This document shows, one piece after another, positions 8,857 to 18,097 of a stretch of 64,000 nucleotides of DNA (position 1 is the stretch's first letter; each line of letters begins with the position of its first letter). The stretch comes from an uncultured Umboniibacter sp. (GTDB lineage Bacteria; Pseudomonadota; Gammaproteobacteria; Pseudomonadales; DSM-25080). The notes below the pieces were generated by a model that was given only the letters and a program-made list of their open reading frames with translations, was not told the origin of the DNA and did not search any database. The stretch spans positions 18,117 through 82,116 of the forward strand of contig NZ_CANMGY010000011.1 in assembly GCF_947497555.1 (NCBI RefSeq), read 5' to 3'. Both the position numbers and the translations under genes were made by a program.

Positions 8857-10308
8857 ATGATGAGCGATGACTCGCAATTACAGCAGGACTTAGCCGCGCT
8901 ACGAAGAATCTTCCCCGCTGAGCAATCGCTTTCAGAAATCCTCTTTCGACAGATTCCGAAGACTGGTCAATTCGATCTAGTCACGCCAGCGGTGCAGATG
9001 TTCTTGCAGTCCCCGTCGCTGAATGTGACTGGGGTTAGGCAAATCGACGTGCTGGCTTTTAATTTTCTCCATCCGTTGCAGCCAACGCGACCGGTTAAGT
9101 CTGGGGAAATGCTTCGGCTGATTGCCCAAAGTAACCTTGGCGAATTGCTAAATTGTTATGTTCAGAGCACGGATCTATCACGAACCTTTAAAGTAATCAC
9201 GAAGCGTAAATTCGGCGGGATGTTAACCTCTGGCGTTAACCTCGTCGGCTACTTTAATAGTAGCAGTGGCTTGGGTGAGGATGCTCGATTAGTGGCGCAA
9301 TCTTTAGCGCAGCAGGGTATTAATGTTTCTCGCGTGGCATTAGATCATGTTGGTGATCGTGACTCCGTAAAGAGTAGTGATTTTTGGGGTATAGAGGGAC
9401 GATTAGCCTTCAGTACTTCAATTTTCTGTATCAGCCCTCTAGAAGTTGAGAGGCTCCGCAAGAGTGGCGCACCGCTGTTCGATAACGGGCGTTTAAATAT
9501 AGGGATTCTTCCTTGGGAGCTTCCAAACTGGCCTGAAGGTGATTCGCTGGATGTGTTTAGCGAAGTGTGGGCAATATCCGACTTTTGTTATGAGGCATTC
9601 AAACAGGCCGGACTCAGGGTTTACAATCTTGGGACACCCCTCGATCAGCCACGAATTCCTGCTAGTTTAAATAATCGATGTGATGACGACTTTTCGGTAC
9701 TAACTATCTTTGATGGCGCGTCACGCGCAAGTCGCAAAAACCCATCGGGTGCAATACGCGCCTTTCGACAAGCTTTTCCCTCGGGACAGTTCCCAAATTG
9801 TCGGTTAAGTATTAAGTCAATGAATCTTGAGGTTAGCGATCGCACGGAAATGCTTCACGCTATCGCTGGCGACGGTCGTATACAGCTACTCACCGCTAAT
9901 TTTTCTTCTAAGTTAATGGAGAGTCTTTTCGACCGAGCGGATTGCTATTTATCCTTAGCTCGTTCGGAAGGTTTAGGGCGCAATGTTGCGGAAGCGATTC
10001 TTCGGGGCCTCCCGGTTGTCGTAACGGATTGGTCCGGTCACTGTGATCTAATACCGGAGGGTTACCCGTGGGCGGTTCGTTATAAGCTAATCCCAGTGGA
10101 GGATTACCCGAAGAGTGAAGGACAGCTGTGGGCTGATGCGGACTTGGATGACGCCTCGGAGAAGCTATTAGCCGTGTACGAAGCTAGCGATAATCAGCGA
10201 TCCAGAATCACCGCAGACGCAGCCAGCAAACTATTCGATAGGCGCAATGTAGCTTCCATAGGATGCCACTATTTAAAAAGGCTTCGAGAGTTGGGAGTAA
10301 GCTTTTAG
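8857..10308 (+). CDS. Glycosyltransferase (GT-B, GT4-like)
   Basis: A 483-residue protein. Residues 1-125 are helical and unassigned. From GVNLVGYFNSSSGLGEDARL onward it matches GT4 enzymes that begin with a G-x-G-E-x-x-R loop. ILPWELPNWPEG, VWAISDFCYEAF and SLARSEGLGRNVAEAILRGLPVVVTDWSGHCDLI (donor site with conserved Glu) complete the family pattern. AGAGGG lies before ATG 8857. The following sulfotransferase starts one base after its stop, which suggests the sugar placed here could be what is sulfated, although that is inference. Confidence 0.82.
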   Translation: MMSDDSQLQQDLAALRRIFPAEQSLSEILFRQIPKTGQFDLVTPAVQMFLQSPSLNVTGVRQIDVLAFNFLHPLQPTRPVKSGEMLRLIAQSNLGELLNCYVQSTDLSRTFKVITKRKFGGMLTSGVNLVGYFNSSSGLGEDARLVAQSLAQQGINVSRVALDHVGDRDSVKSSDFWGIEGRLAFSTSIFCISPLEVERLRKSGAPLFDNGRLNIGILPWELPNWPEGDSLDVFSEVWAISDFCYEAFKQAGLRVYNLGTPLDQPRIPASLNNRCDDDFSVLTIFDGASRASRKNPSGAIRAFRQAFPSGQFPNCRLSIKSMNLEVSDRTEMLHAIAGDGRIQLLTANFSSKLMESLFDRADCYLSLARSEGLGRNVAEAILRGLPVVVTDWSGHCDLIPEGYPWAVRYKLIPVEDYPKSEGQLWADADLDDASEKLLAVYEASDNQRSRITADAASKLFDRRNVASIGCHYLKRLRELGVSF

Positions 10309-10309
10309 C

Positions 10310-11599
10310 ATGGTGAATAAAACCATATATATTCACGTAGGGCCTGGCAAGACCGGTACCTCAGCAATTCAGTATTGGCTGAATAGTCATCGTGACCTGC
10401 TTAAGTCCGAATTTGGAGTGTGGTATCCAGCCCATGCTATCGACAGCAATGGTGTGAGTGATGGTAATCGTGCCGAGTTGCTCAGCATTGACGAGCAAGG
10501 TGAGTTTAAGGTTGATGCGGCCAAGATACAGCGCTTAATCGCGCAGTTTGAAGCGTCAAACTACCGTAGTTTAGTGTTTTCCTCTGAGCGATTCTATCGT
10601 CATATCCCCGAGCTCGCTAGATTACTGCCGCAAGCAAGGTTCGTATTTTATGTCCGAAATCAAATAGAAATATTCGAGTCCAACTATAACCAAAGTGTTA
10701 AGCGCCACGGCCAGTTTAAACCAATTGATACTGAACGCGCGGTTCGATTTAGGGTGTTGAGGCAAGTTGGTGAGTTAATCAATAAAGGATTGCTTCCGCA
10801 GTTGGATCTGCGTCCTTACGGTGCTGAATTATTCTCCGGCGGCAATCTCGTGACGGATTTTCTCTCCGCCATAGACGTTAACGTTAGTGTTGAAGATAGG
10901 GGGGTGAACCACTCCTATTCCTTCGAAGCGCTAGAATTCAAGAGAGCGGCAAATTATTTCTGTTCACCCGAATTGTCCGTTGAAGTGGATAGAGCTTGCC
11001 AAGCCATAGCAGCCGATGCTGAAGGTTACTCGTTGTTGAACGAGCAGACTCATCGGTTACTGAGTAACAATCTTGCTGCGGAACTTAAAAAGTTTGTCGA
11101 GCGCTATAATCAGCCGCAGCTTTTACCACTGGCGGAGTTTATCGCCACAAAAAGGCCGATGAAATACTGCGAGCAAGACAGCGCTGATGTGGACTTTAGA
11201 AGCATCTGTAGACTAATACAAAAACACGATGCAGCACTTTATAAGCGCTTGCAGAGGGAGTTCATGAGCTCACCGTTAAAGGGCTTCGTCGTGCAAGGTT
11301 TTTCGCGTGCTCTGGGTTTGATGGACGTAGACTCAGTAGCAAAACAGGGGCCAGATTGCGAATCGACGGAGGTTCTATTGGCACAGTCAAAGGCGTATCT
11401 TGCTAACGCTGAGTTACGTAATGCGCGCAAGCCATTAGAACAAATTCTCAGTCGTAATCGTTACCATAAAGAAGCTAGAAAGCTGTTGTTTAAATACTAC
11501 CCACTTCCTCAGGCTCGTGGTAGAGATAAGCTTAGTCGATACACGCGTCGAGTGGGTCGCAAGTTAAAAAGACTGATAGTTAAGAGAAATGGAATTTAA
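10310..11599 (+). CDS. Sulfotransferase, PAPS-dependent
   Basis: IYIHVGPGKTGTSAIQYWL near the N-terminus is a clear 5'-phosphosulfate loop (K-T-G-T-S). FVFYVRNQIEIFESNYNQSVKRHG fits the 3'-phosphate-binding strand-helix with Arg and Ser. At 429 residues it is longer than usual: the last 90 residues hold a TPR-like helical pair (AKAYLANAELRNARKPLEQILSRNRYHKEARKLLFKYY) and a very basic tail. It is coupled to transferases on both sides (1 and 3 base gaps), so it probably sulfates a sugar in the growing polymer or its lipid-linked unit. Confidence 0.83.
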   Translation: MVNKTIYIHVGPGKTGTSAIQYWLNSHRDLLKSEFGVWYPAHAIDSNGVSDGNRAELLSIDEQGEFKVDAAKIQRLIAQFEASNYRSLVFSSERFYRHIPELARLLPQARFVFYVRNQIEIFESNYNQSVKRHGQFKPIDTERAVRFRVLRQVGELINKGLLPQLDLRPYGAELFSGGNLVTDFLSAIDVNVSVEDRGVNHSYSFEALEFKRAANYFCSPELSVEVDRACQAIAADAEGYSLLNEQTHRLLSNNLAAELKKFVERYNQPQLLPLAEFIATKRPMKYCEQDSADVDFRSICRLIQKHDAALYKRLQREFMSSPLKGFVVQGFSRALGLMDVDSVAKQGPDCESTEVLLAQSKAYLANAELRNARKPLEQILSRNRYHKEARKLLFKYYPLPQARGRDKLSRYTRRVGRKLKRLIVKRNGI

Positions 11600-11602
11600 T
11601 TA

Positions 11603-13339
11603 ATGATACGTCAATTATTGGGCGATCGAGCCGTAAATATTTTAAAGCGAATCCCATTAATACACGGCTTATACACGTGGCTTATTCATCATCTTCGTCA
11701 TACGATTCCTGGCTTCTTTCCCAAGGCGGAATATCGACTATGGGTTAAGTATTGTGAGCCCACCCTTGTACAGCCAATCGATGAAGCTTTATTGCGCGAA
11801 GAAATCGATGTAATTATTGATCTTCGTAGTTTAGCGCACTCAGATTGTAGCCAAATCATAGCTTCCATTGAGCAGCAAACGTTACTTCCACGTCGTGTGT
11901 CAGTAGTCGGAAGCAGTGAGTGCGATCTGTTATGGGAGTCACCTCAAGGGCCTCAGCCGCTTCACGTTGTTAATTCTAGTTCGCTGTCGCAAATCGCTGA
12001 GTCTAATCAGCGGGTTTGTGTTTGGATAGCGGCGCCGGGTAAGTTAAGTGAGTCCGCTTTGATGGAATTCGCCAGGGCGAGAAGAGATCATGGTTTTAGC
12101 CTAGCGTATGCCGATGAGGACCAATTAGCTAAGCGTAATAGGCGAGAGAAACCATTCTTTAAAACCGATTTTAATGAATTTCTCCTCAGGCAAGTTAATT
12201 ACCTAGGTGGCGTGGTCGCAATAGGTACAGACAGTGAGGCTAAGGCCCTTCTGAGTATGCTAATTGAAGCTAAGCTCCCACTTGATGTCGCGGTTATTCA
12301 ACGCTTAGAGGATAATGATCAATTAAGAAGCCAGATACATCACGTAACCAGTGTGCTATTTCATAACCAAGATGATCTTGCGAGTCAACTACTTACGTCG
12401 AACACGCGCTCCAGTGCGCTTCGTCTAGCCAATCAGTCGGCAGCGGAGAACACTAAAAACCAGCCTTCCTTGGGCGTTATGAATAATCAATATCGCCGAG
12501 CAGACCAACCGTTGGTTAGCATCTTGATCCCTACACGAGACCACTACACGGATTTGAAGCTATGTGTTGAAAGTGTTTTTGAAAAAACTCGCTACGAAAA
12601 TTTTGAACTAATTGTGGTTGATAACGGTTCGACCTGTGAAGAGACATTAGCCTATCTGGACGTGCTACGAACCCATGAAGCAGTTCAGGTTCTTCAATAC
12701 AGCCTGCCATTTAACTATTCACGAATTAATAACTTTGCCGCCCGAGTTGCGAACGGGGAGGTGTTGGTTTTACTTAATAACGATACTGAAGTCATTTCAC
12801 CCGAGTGGCTGGATGATATGTTGGGTATACTCGCCATGCCTAAAGTTGGTTGTGTCGGGGCTAAGCTGCTCTACCACGATGGCAGCATTCAACACGCGGG
12901 GGTGAGCCTTGGGCCGGGTGGTTATGCGGGCCACTCCCATCGCTATATAGAGCCCGATGAGCCTGGCTACTTCTATTTTTCGCACTTAACACATTCGGTG
13001 AGCGCAGTGACTGCCGCTTGCCTTGCCGTGGAAACGGAAGTGTTCTGGTCTGTAGGGGGGTTAGATGAGGAATTCGCCGTGGCTTATAATGACGTTGATT
13101 TTTGTTTGCAGGTTATCAAAGCAGGTTACCAAAACGTCTATTGCGCTTCCGCTGAATTGTATCACTATGAATCAAAGAGTCGTGGCTTAGACGATACTCC
13201 GGAAAAAAGAGCTCGGTTCGATAATGAGAAGGCGTTATTAACTAAGAAATGGCAGGGGGTTATTGATAATGATCCTATGTACAGTCCTCACCTAACTCGT
13301 AACGGTGAAGATTTTCGTATTCGAACCAGTTATTCCTGA
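11603..13339 (+). CDS. Glycosyltransferase family 2 with extended N-terminus
   Basis: The GT2 domain lies at about residues 308-560: LVSILIPTRDHYTDLKLCVESVFEKT, LIVVDNGS, LLNNDTEVISPEWLDD (metal-binding DXD region) and VGGLDEEFAVAYNDVDFCLQVIKAGY (acceptor/catalytic segment). This matches the rhamnosyl/galactosyl-type GT2 enzymes found in O-antigen and capsule loci. The first 300 residues look like a worn second GT2 domain (DVIIDLRSLAHSDCSQIIASIEQQT) without its acidic motif. It is the last gene of this rightward run; a strong hairpin with a T-run follows at 13406. Confidence 0.88.
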   Translation: MIRQLLGDRAVNILKRIPLIHGLYTWLIHHLRHTIPGFFPKAEYRLWVKYCEPTLVQPIDEALLREEIDVIIDLRSLAHSDCSQIIASIEQQTLLPRRVSVVGSSECDLLWESPQGPQPLHVVNSSSLSQIAESNQRVCVWIAAPGKLSESALMEFARARRDHGFSLAYADEDQLAKRNRREKPFFKTDFNEFLLRQVNYLGGVVAIGTDSEAKALLSMLIEAKLPLDVAVIQRLEDNDQLRSQIHHVTSVLFHNQDDLASQLLTSNTRSSALRLANQSAAENTKNQPSLGVMNNQYRRADQPLVSILIPTRDHYTDLKLCVESVFEKTRYENFELIVVDNGSTCEETLAYLDVLRTHEAVQVLQYSLPFNYSRINNFAARVANGEVLVLLNNDTEVISPEWLDDMLGILAMPKVGCVGAKLLYHDGSIQHAGVSLGPGGYAGHSHRYIEPDEPGYFYFSHLTHSVSAVTAACLAVETEVFWSVGGLDEEFAVAYNDVDFCLQVIKAGYQNVYCASAELYHYESKSRGLDDTPEKRARFDNEKALLTKKWQGVIDNDPMYSPHLTRNGEDFRIRTSYS

Positions 13340-13405
13340 CAACTATTCTTCTAGTCGCCTAGAAGTGTGAACTAAATTAGCGTCCAGCGTGAACGACGAA
13401 CACTC

Positions 13406-13447
13406 ATCAGGCTAAAGAATTATCCCTTAGCCTGATTAGGATTTTTT
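13406..13447 (+). terminator. Rho-independent terminator between converging genes
   Basis: ATCAGGCTAA (13406-13415) and TTAGCCTGAT (13427-13436) form a perfect 10-bp stem with an 11-base loop, followed after five bases by six T. It ends the rightward polysaccharide run. The stem also lies just past the end of the leftward LicD-fusion gene. Confidence 0.8.
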
Positions 13448-13465
13448 CTAAGAAAGGCCTTTCTG

Positions 13466-14674
13466 CTAGCGATGCCCCTTCACTGAGTTGGCAAGAGAGC
13501 TCACCACTTCCAGTGCGGCATGAAGCGAAGACTCGAGTTGCTCGACATCCTGTTCAGATATTTTTGCGAGGGCGTTTTTGATGTCAGTGGTCGAAACTTC
13601 CTCCGTTCGAGGTAGGTATACGACATCACAGATATCCTTCAGTGAGTCAAACTCCCCTGACCAGTCGTCACCCATGCCGAAGATCGATGCCTTATAGCGA
13701 ATGATGTCACCACGTTTTTGCTCCCAGTCATTCTCCGCGAACACCGAGTCTACGTAATCGGTAGCTTCGAGGATTTCCTTGCGCTCTGCAAAGGAGTAGA
13801 AAGATTTCTTACCTTTACTCAGGTTAAATTCATCGGATGAAACACCGACAATTAAACGGTCTCCAAGCGCTCTAAGGCGCTTTAACAGTCTCACGTGACC
13901 AACGTGGAAAAGATCGAAAGTGCCGTAGGTAATGACCGTTCTACTCTCACGCTGGAGCAAGTAATTTTCGATAGGTTGAGCAACATACCGCTGGGCAATC
14001 TTGTGACGGTAATGAAGGGAATAGTGGTTGGTAATAGGGTAAAGACCTTGCTGCTTCAGCGCCTCAATTACCGGTAGGAATTTATCAAACCCCTGATGCC
14101 TTGCCACAATAGCGGTGTCTAGATCAAAACCACTGTTATTGAAGTAGTTGGTTGGGTTGCCAACACCCTTTACAGTGATGGGCCCAAATTCGTAGGTTTT
14201 GAGCGGGTACAGATCTTCAATTCTGATGAATCGCTTACTAAACCACTGCTTAAACTTAGGACTCTTATAATGCAGGACTAGATCACCGCCGATGACTTCA
14301 CGCTTGCCGATGAAGACATCAATTTGTAAGTAGTATCCATTTCCGACAACGTTTGGGTTACTACACTTGAATTGATAGAGGTGGTCGTGCTCCATTTCTT
14401 TAAGCATGATACCGTAGCGCTCTAACTCCGTGGATGCCTCAATTAAAAGGTCCTCAAAGCTCTCCTCTATCATTACGTCAAGGTCGTCATCCCAGGGGAT
14501 AATGCCCTTATGCCTCACTGCGCCAAGCATGGTGCCAGAATGGGCGAAGAATTCGATGTCGTATTGATTCATGACATGCTGAAAAATATACAGCAGACGA
14601 TAGTAGCCTCGCATCATGCGCTTGGGCAGGATGACATCTTCAATAAAACTGTCGAGAGGGTTCTCTGTACTCAT
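13466..14674 (-). CDS. LicD-family phosphotransferase fused to a glycerol-phosphate-type cytidylyltransferase
   Basis: Two domains are joined in 402 residues. Residues 20-230 are LicD-like: HSGTMLGAVRHKGIIPWDDDLDV (acidic motif at 61-67), as in enzymes that move phosphocholine, glycerol-phosphate or ribitol-phosphate from a CDP donor onto sugars. Residues 245-370 are a TagD/GCT-type cytidylyltransferase: ITYGTFDLFHVGH (HxGH at 257-260), FAERKEIL and RTEEVSTT (356-363). The protein could therefore make a CDP-activated alditol and transfer its phosphate group. It runs against its neighbours, in the middle of the glycosyltransferase genes. Which alditol is used cannot be read. Confidence 0.85.
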   Translation of the reverse strand: MSTENPLDSFIEDVILPKRMMRGYYRLLYIFQHVMNQYDIEFFAHSGTMLGAVRHKGIIPWDDDLDVMIEESFEDLLIEASTELERYGIMLKEMEHDHLYQFKCSNPNVVGNGYYLQIDVFIGKREVIGGDLVLHYKSPKFKQWFSKRFIRIEDLYPLKTYEFGPITVKGVGNPTNYFNNSGFDLDTAIVARHQGFDKFLPVIEALKQQGLYPITNHYSLHYRHKIAQRYVAQPIENYLLQRESRTVITYGTFDLFHVGHVRLLKRLRALGDRLIVGVSSDEFNLSKGKKSFYSFAERKEILEATDYVDSVFAENDWEQKRGDIIRYKASIFGMGDDWSGEFDSLKDICDVVYLPRTEEVSTTDIKNALAKISEQDVEQLESSLHAALEVVSSLANSVKGHR

Positions 14675-14954
14675 TATGGCTACTCTTATCTGGTTAGGTT
14701 TTTGCTACTTGGTCGTCACGTGTCAACCTCTGAGGTTGAATTACTGCCACCACAATAAGCCGAATTAGGCAGATAACTTTATCCGCCTATTCACATTGTC
14801 TGATTAGTCTACTTTGTATATTCGAGCGCTGCTTTGTTGCGCCTTTACTAGCACTTGTCTACCAAGCTGGGTATATCAACGCGTGCTTACTGGTACGAAT
14901 GAAAATAAGTATAGCGACTCAAACCCAGAGCCTTATACTCGTTGTTGATTATGC

Positions 14955-14993
14955 CAGAACTGCGCGCGCAATCGCTAGTTCTGACAGTTTTTT
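14955..14993 (+). terminator. Orphan terminator-like hairpin
   Basis: CAGAACT (14955-14961) pairs with AGTTCTG (14977-14983), with partial pairing inside the GC-rich loop, and six T follow at 14988-14993. No gene points into it from the left, so it may end a small RNA or protect the downstream promoter. Confidence 0.4.
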
Positions 14994-15074
14994 ATTTGAA
15001 TGTTGGTGCCACCTAGGCAAACGTCGGTTGCACTGCGCCTCAGTTTCCAACTTAGTGCGTTCATTTTGATGTAT

Positions 15075-15102
15075 TTGACTGATTTTCGCAGAGAGATATG
15101 CT
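15075..15102 (+). promoter_or_regulatory. Sigma-70-like promoter before the GT2 at 15224
   Basis: TTGACT (15075-15080) and TATGCT (15097-15102) are separated by 16 bases. It points to the glycosyltransferase starting at 15224 and would give a leader of about 115 bases that includes the palindrome at 15140-15170. Confidence 0.45.
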
Positions 15103-15139
15103 AACTTAAACTAACTTCCCCCGTTTCAGGTGTTCGGTT

Positions 15140-15170
15140 AACTTCAAGTTTTTTAAAAGAACTTGAAGTT
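15140..15170 (+). promoter_or_regulatory. Perfect 11-bp inverted repeat in the leader of the GT2 gene
   Basis: AACTTCAAGTT (15140-15150) and AACTTGAAGTT (15160-15170) are exact reverse complements around a nine-base loop. There is no T-run, so it is not a standard terminator. It could be an RNA control hairpin or a protein-binding site. Confidence 0.45.
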
Positions 15171-15223
15171 CTAACAGTTTGACGATGTTCTGATAGGGAT
15201 TTGCGGTTAGATAGGAAATTCTT

Positions 15224-16030
15224 TTGAGAACAATTGTTTCAGTCGTCTCACACAGACACCACGACGTTTTGATTAACCTAGAATCAATAAAAAAACTATC
15301 GTCGATGGATAATACGGTAGTAATTTGTCGCGACAATGATCCGGTAAGGAATTTGGAAGGCTACTGTAAAAAATACGGTATTATTTATGTGGCGAATGAG
15401 CGCGAGTATGGCTTTGCTCATAACAATAATGCCAACTTCCGGTTATACCAGGAAACCCTAGATCCGCAGCCCGATGACCGTTTTTTAGTTCTGAATCCGG
15501 ATGTACTGCTGAAGCCAAGCTCGCTGAAGGCAATGTTGGTAGAATCCGAGAAAAAGCCAGATTCTATTATTGCGGCGGATCTATATTTGGATAAAGAATA
15601 TATATTCCAAGACGATAATATCCGCTTTTATCCTCGCTTCTCGGACTTCATTCGCACCTATATCTTCAATCACCGTGTCACGATGATCAATAAGAAAAAA
15701 GATCATTTTGAACCCGGTCGTGTGTGGGCCAGCGCGGCCTGTATTTTATTGAGTGCGGAGTGGTATCAACGCCTGGGCGGCTTCGATGAGCGTTTTTACA
15801 TGTACTGTGAGGATATTGATCTCTGCCGTCGTGCTCGCCGACAAGGTGTGTTAGTGGCCCTGTGTAAGCGAGCGAAAGGCGTGCACTTTAGGCGCAGAGA
15901 TAGCAAGCGCTTCCTAACGAAATACTTTTTTTGGCATGTTCGAAGCGTCATTCGCTATTCACTGTCGGGAGTGCGAGATAAGCCCGTATTAACTAGGGTA
16001 AAGCCCGAACCAAAAATTAATCGAGGATAG
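15224..16030 (+). CDS. Glycosyltransferase family 2 (WbbL rhamnosyltransferase-like)
   Basis: A 268-residue GT2. FLVLNPDVLLKPSSLKAML is the donor-site segment of the WbbL-like subgroup (N-P-D in place of D-x-D), and GGFDERFYMYCEDIDLCRRARRQG is the classical acceptor-side ED motif. The tail HVRSVIRYSL is also seen in that subgroup. Start TTG 15224 is supported by AGGA at 15213-15216. It is followed four bases later by another GT2. Rhamnosyl or other deoxysugar transfer is likely from the family, but the substrate is not certain. Confidence 0.85.
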   Translation: MRTIVSVVSHRHHDVLINLESIKKLSSMDNTVVICRDNDPVRNLEGYCKKYGIIYVANEREYGFAHNNNANFRLYQETLDPQPDDRFLVLNPDVLLKPSSLKAMLVESEKKPDSIIAADLYLDKEYIFQDDNIRFYPRFSDFIRTYIFNHRVTMINKKKDHFEPGRVWASAACILLSAEWYQRLGGFDERFYMYCEDIDLCRRARRQGVLVALCKRAKGVHFRRRDSKRFLTKYFFWHVRSVIRYSLSGVRDKPVLTRVKPEPKINRG

Positions 16031-16034
16031 CGGT

Positions 16035-16946
16035 GTGTTCGATATTGTCATCGCTACCTATAATGGCGAACGATTTCTAAAAGCGCAGCTAGATTCTATT
16101 CTTGAGGTTGAGGGTTTTAATGAGTTGGTTGAGCGAGTCATTGTGGTGGATGACGGCTCGTTAGACGCAACCGTTCAAATTTTAGAAAGGTACCGGGCGC
16201 TTGACGAGCGTTTTGAAGTTTACGCTCACGCAAGGGGTTTAGGTCCTACCGGCAATTTTGCCTATGGTTTGTCCTTGACGTCGGCCCATTGGGTTTGTCT
16301 CGCAGATCAAGACGATGTTTGGTTGCCTAGCAAGCTGGTAGTCATGCGTCGCGAACTTGAAAGTTTGCCTCCAGACAGTCCAGCTGCTTTGTTTTCCGAC
16401 CTCGTGGTTGTGAATCAAGAATTGCGGGAAATATCCCCGTCCTACTTCACTCATTGTGCAATCTCTCCTGAGCGCGCGACATCGCTTAATCAGCTCGCTC
16501 AGCAAAATGTAGTCTCGGGCTGTACAATGGTAGTCAATCGTCAACTCATTGACCTGGCTCTCCCTGTCCCTTCCTCAGCGTGTATGCATGATTGGTGGTT
16601 AGCGCTGGTTGCGCGTAGTTTTGGACAGCTGAAGTTTGTTGATCAGCCGCTGGTGCTCTATCGACAGCATGATAACAATGCCGTCGGCGCGCCGAATGTC
16701 AGTATGATCTCCCGGTTAATGAGCAAAGGCTATCTGCGCAAAGTAATTGACAACTTTTGGGCTTCGGTTGATCAAGCCCAATCGCTGAGTCAGCAATATG
16801 GCGAATCGACGAAGCACATTGAATTATTGCGTAGTAATGCGAGTTTTACTAAACGCCTACGTTTTATTTTGAACGGCGGGATTTTGCGCTCCTCATGGTA
16901 TGCCAGATTGTTCTTTTCAGTTGTCGTGTTGCTTGGTCGTGTGTAG
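16035..16946 (+). CDS. Glycosyltransferase family 2
   Basis: The N-terminus FDIVIATYNGERFLKAQLDSIL and VIVVDDGSLDATVQIL are the GT2 nucleotide-binding strands. WVCLADQDDVWLPSKL carries the metal-binding acidic motif, and CMHDWWLALVARSFG is typical of the rhamnosyltransferase-like GT2 group. The length of 303 residues is normal. GTG 16035 has GAGG eight bases upstream. It ends 165 bases before cysD with no clear terminator, so sulfate-activation genes may be partly co-transcribed. Confidence 0.87.
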   Translation: MFDIVIATYNGERFLKAQLDSILEVEGFNELVERVIVVDDGSLDATVQILERYRALDERFEVYAHARGLGPTGNFAYGLSLTSAHWVCLADQDDVWLPSKLVVMRRELESLPPDSPAALFSDLVVVNQELREISPSYFTHCAISPERATSLNQLAQQNVVSGCTMVVNRQLIDLALPVPSSACMHDWWLALVARSFGQLKFVDQPLVLYRQHDNNAVGAPNVSMISRLMSKGYLRKVIDNFWASVDQAQSLSQQYGESTKHIELLRSNASFTKRLRFILNGGILRSSWYARLFFSVVVLLGRV

Positions 16947-17111
16947 GCAGGACTAACTGCAAAGGCCTAGACTGAATCTTCTCCCTGAACGCTACTTCAC
17001 GCGCCAAAAGGTATTATTTGGCAGTGAAATGGTGAACTCTGAACTAGTATCATTTCTCGAGTTCCTATAAAATCCGCCTAACTGTAATTTAATGCTTAAC
17101 TGGGGAGAACC

Positions 17112-18026
17112 ATGCAGTCATCTAAAGAGCGAATTACGCATCTTAGGCAGCTAGAAGCCGAATCAATTTTTATTTTTCGTGAAGTAGCGGCTGAATTTGA
17201 TAATCCCGTCATGCTGTACTCCGTGGGTAAGGACTCTTCTGTTCTCCTCCATTTGGCTCGAAAAGCGTTTTTCCCGGGCAAAATTCCGTTCCCACTCATG
17301 CACGTTGATACCACTTGGAAATTCCAAGAGATGATCGCATTCCGTGATCGAGTCGCGAAAGAGTATGGCTGTGACTTGCTAGTTCATAGTAATCCTGAGG
17401 CCGTTGAGGCGGGTATTAATCCATTTGATCATGGTAGTTCAACACATACTGATATCTGGAAAACTCAGGGGCTTAAGCAAGCACTTGATAAATATGGGTT
17501 TGATGCTGCCTTTGGCGGCGCTCGTCGCGATGAAGAGAAGTCCCGAGCTAAGGAGCGTGTTTATTCGTTCCGCGATGCCAAGCACCGTTGGAATCCAAAG
17601 GTGCAACGCCCAGAACTTTGGGATACCTATAACGCGAAGATCAATAAAGGCGAAAGCATTCGAGTATTCCCGCTGTCAAACTGGACGGAGCTTGATATTT
17701 GGCAATACATCTATCTCGAGAATATTGATATCCCTTCATTGTATTTTTCGAAGGAGCGTCCAGTCGTTGAGCGTGACGGCATGCTGATTATGGTAGACGA
17801 TGAAAGAATGCCACTACATGAAGGCGAAAAGCCGGAAATGAAGAGCGTACGTTTCAGAACGCTTGGCTGCTACCCCCTAACGGGTGCAGTAGAATCTTCT
17901 GCTGCAACGTTGCCTGAGGTTATTCAGGAAATGTTATTAACAACCACTTCCGAGCGACAAGGTCGCGCCATTGATCACGATTCATCGGGTTCAATGGAGA
18001 AGAAGAAAATGGAAGGTTACTTCTAA
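17112..18026 (+). CDS. cysD: Sulfate adenylyltransferase subunit 2
   Basis: CysD makes adenosine 5'-phosphosulfate (APS) from sulfate and ATP together with the GTPase CysN. The PP-loop [21 protein letters not shown], the [14 protein letters not shown] segment and the C-terminal [13 protein letters not shown] are diagnostic. The length of 304 residues is standard. Here it lies inside a glycosyltransferase/sulfotransferase cluster, without the reductive genes cysH, cysI or cysJ. This suggests it feeds sulfation rather than cysteine synthesis, though it could do both. Confidence 0.97.
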   Translation: MQSSKERITHLRQLEAESIFIFREVAAEFDNPVMLYSVGKDSSVLLHLARKAFFPGKIPFPLMHVDTTWKFQEMIAFRDRVAKEYGCDLLVHSNPEAVEAGINPFDHGSSTHTDIWKTQGLKQALDKYGFDAAFGGARRDEEKSRAKERVYSFRDAKHRWNPKVQRPELWDTYNAKINKGESIRVFPLSNWTELDIWQYIYLENIDIPSLYFSKERPVVERDGMLIMVDDERMPLHEGEKPEMKSVRFRTLGCYPLTGAVESSAATLPEVIQEMLLTTTSERQGRAIDHDSSGSMEKKKMEGYF

Positions 18027-18031
18027 TCGTT

Positions 18032-18056
18032 GCTAACAGCTAAAGCGACTGTTAGC
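18032..18056 (+). other. Hairpin between cysD and cysN
   Basis: GCTAACAG (18032-18039) and CTGTTAGC (18049-18056) form a perfect 8-bp stem with a nine-base loop, without a T-run. It may stabilise or process the mRNA between the two subunit genes. Confidence 0.4.
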
Positions 18057-18097
18057 CGGTAAATGGTTAGGAAAATATAAAATTTTAGGACGTTGTA

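Larger units (their letters stand above)
14675..15223. other. Gene-free divergent intergenic region (549 bases)
   Basis: No convincing coding frame is present on either strand. The region lies between the leftward LicD fusion and a rightward GT2. It holds a hairpin with a T-run (14955-14993), a good promoter-like pair (15075-15102) and a perfect palindrome (15140-15170), listed separately. No JUMPstart/ops element was found. Confidence 0.6.
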
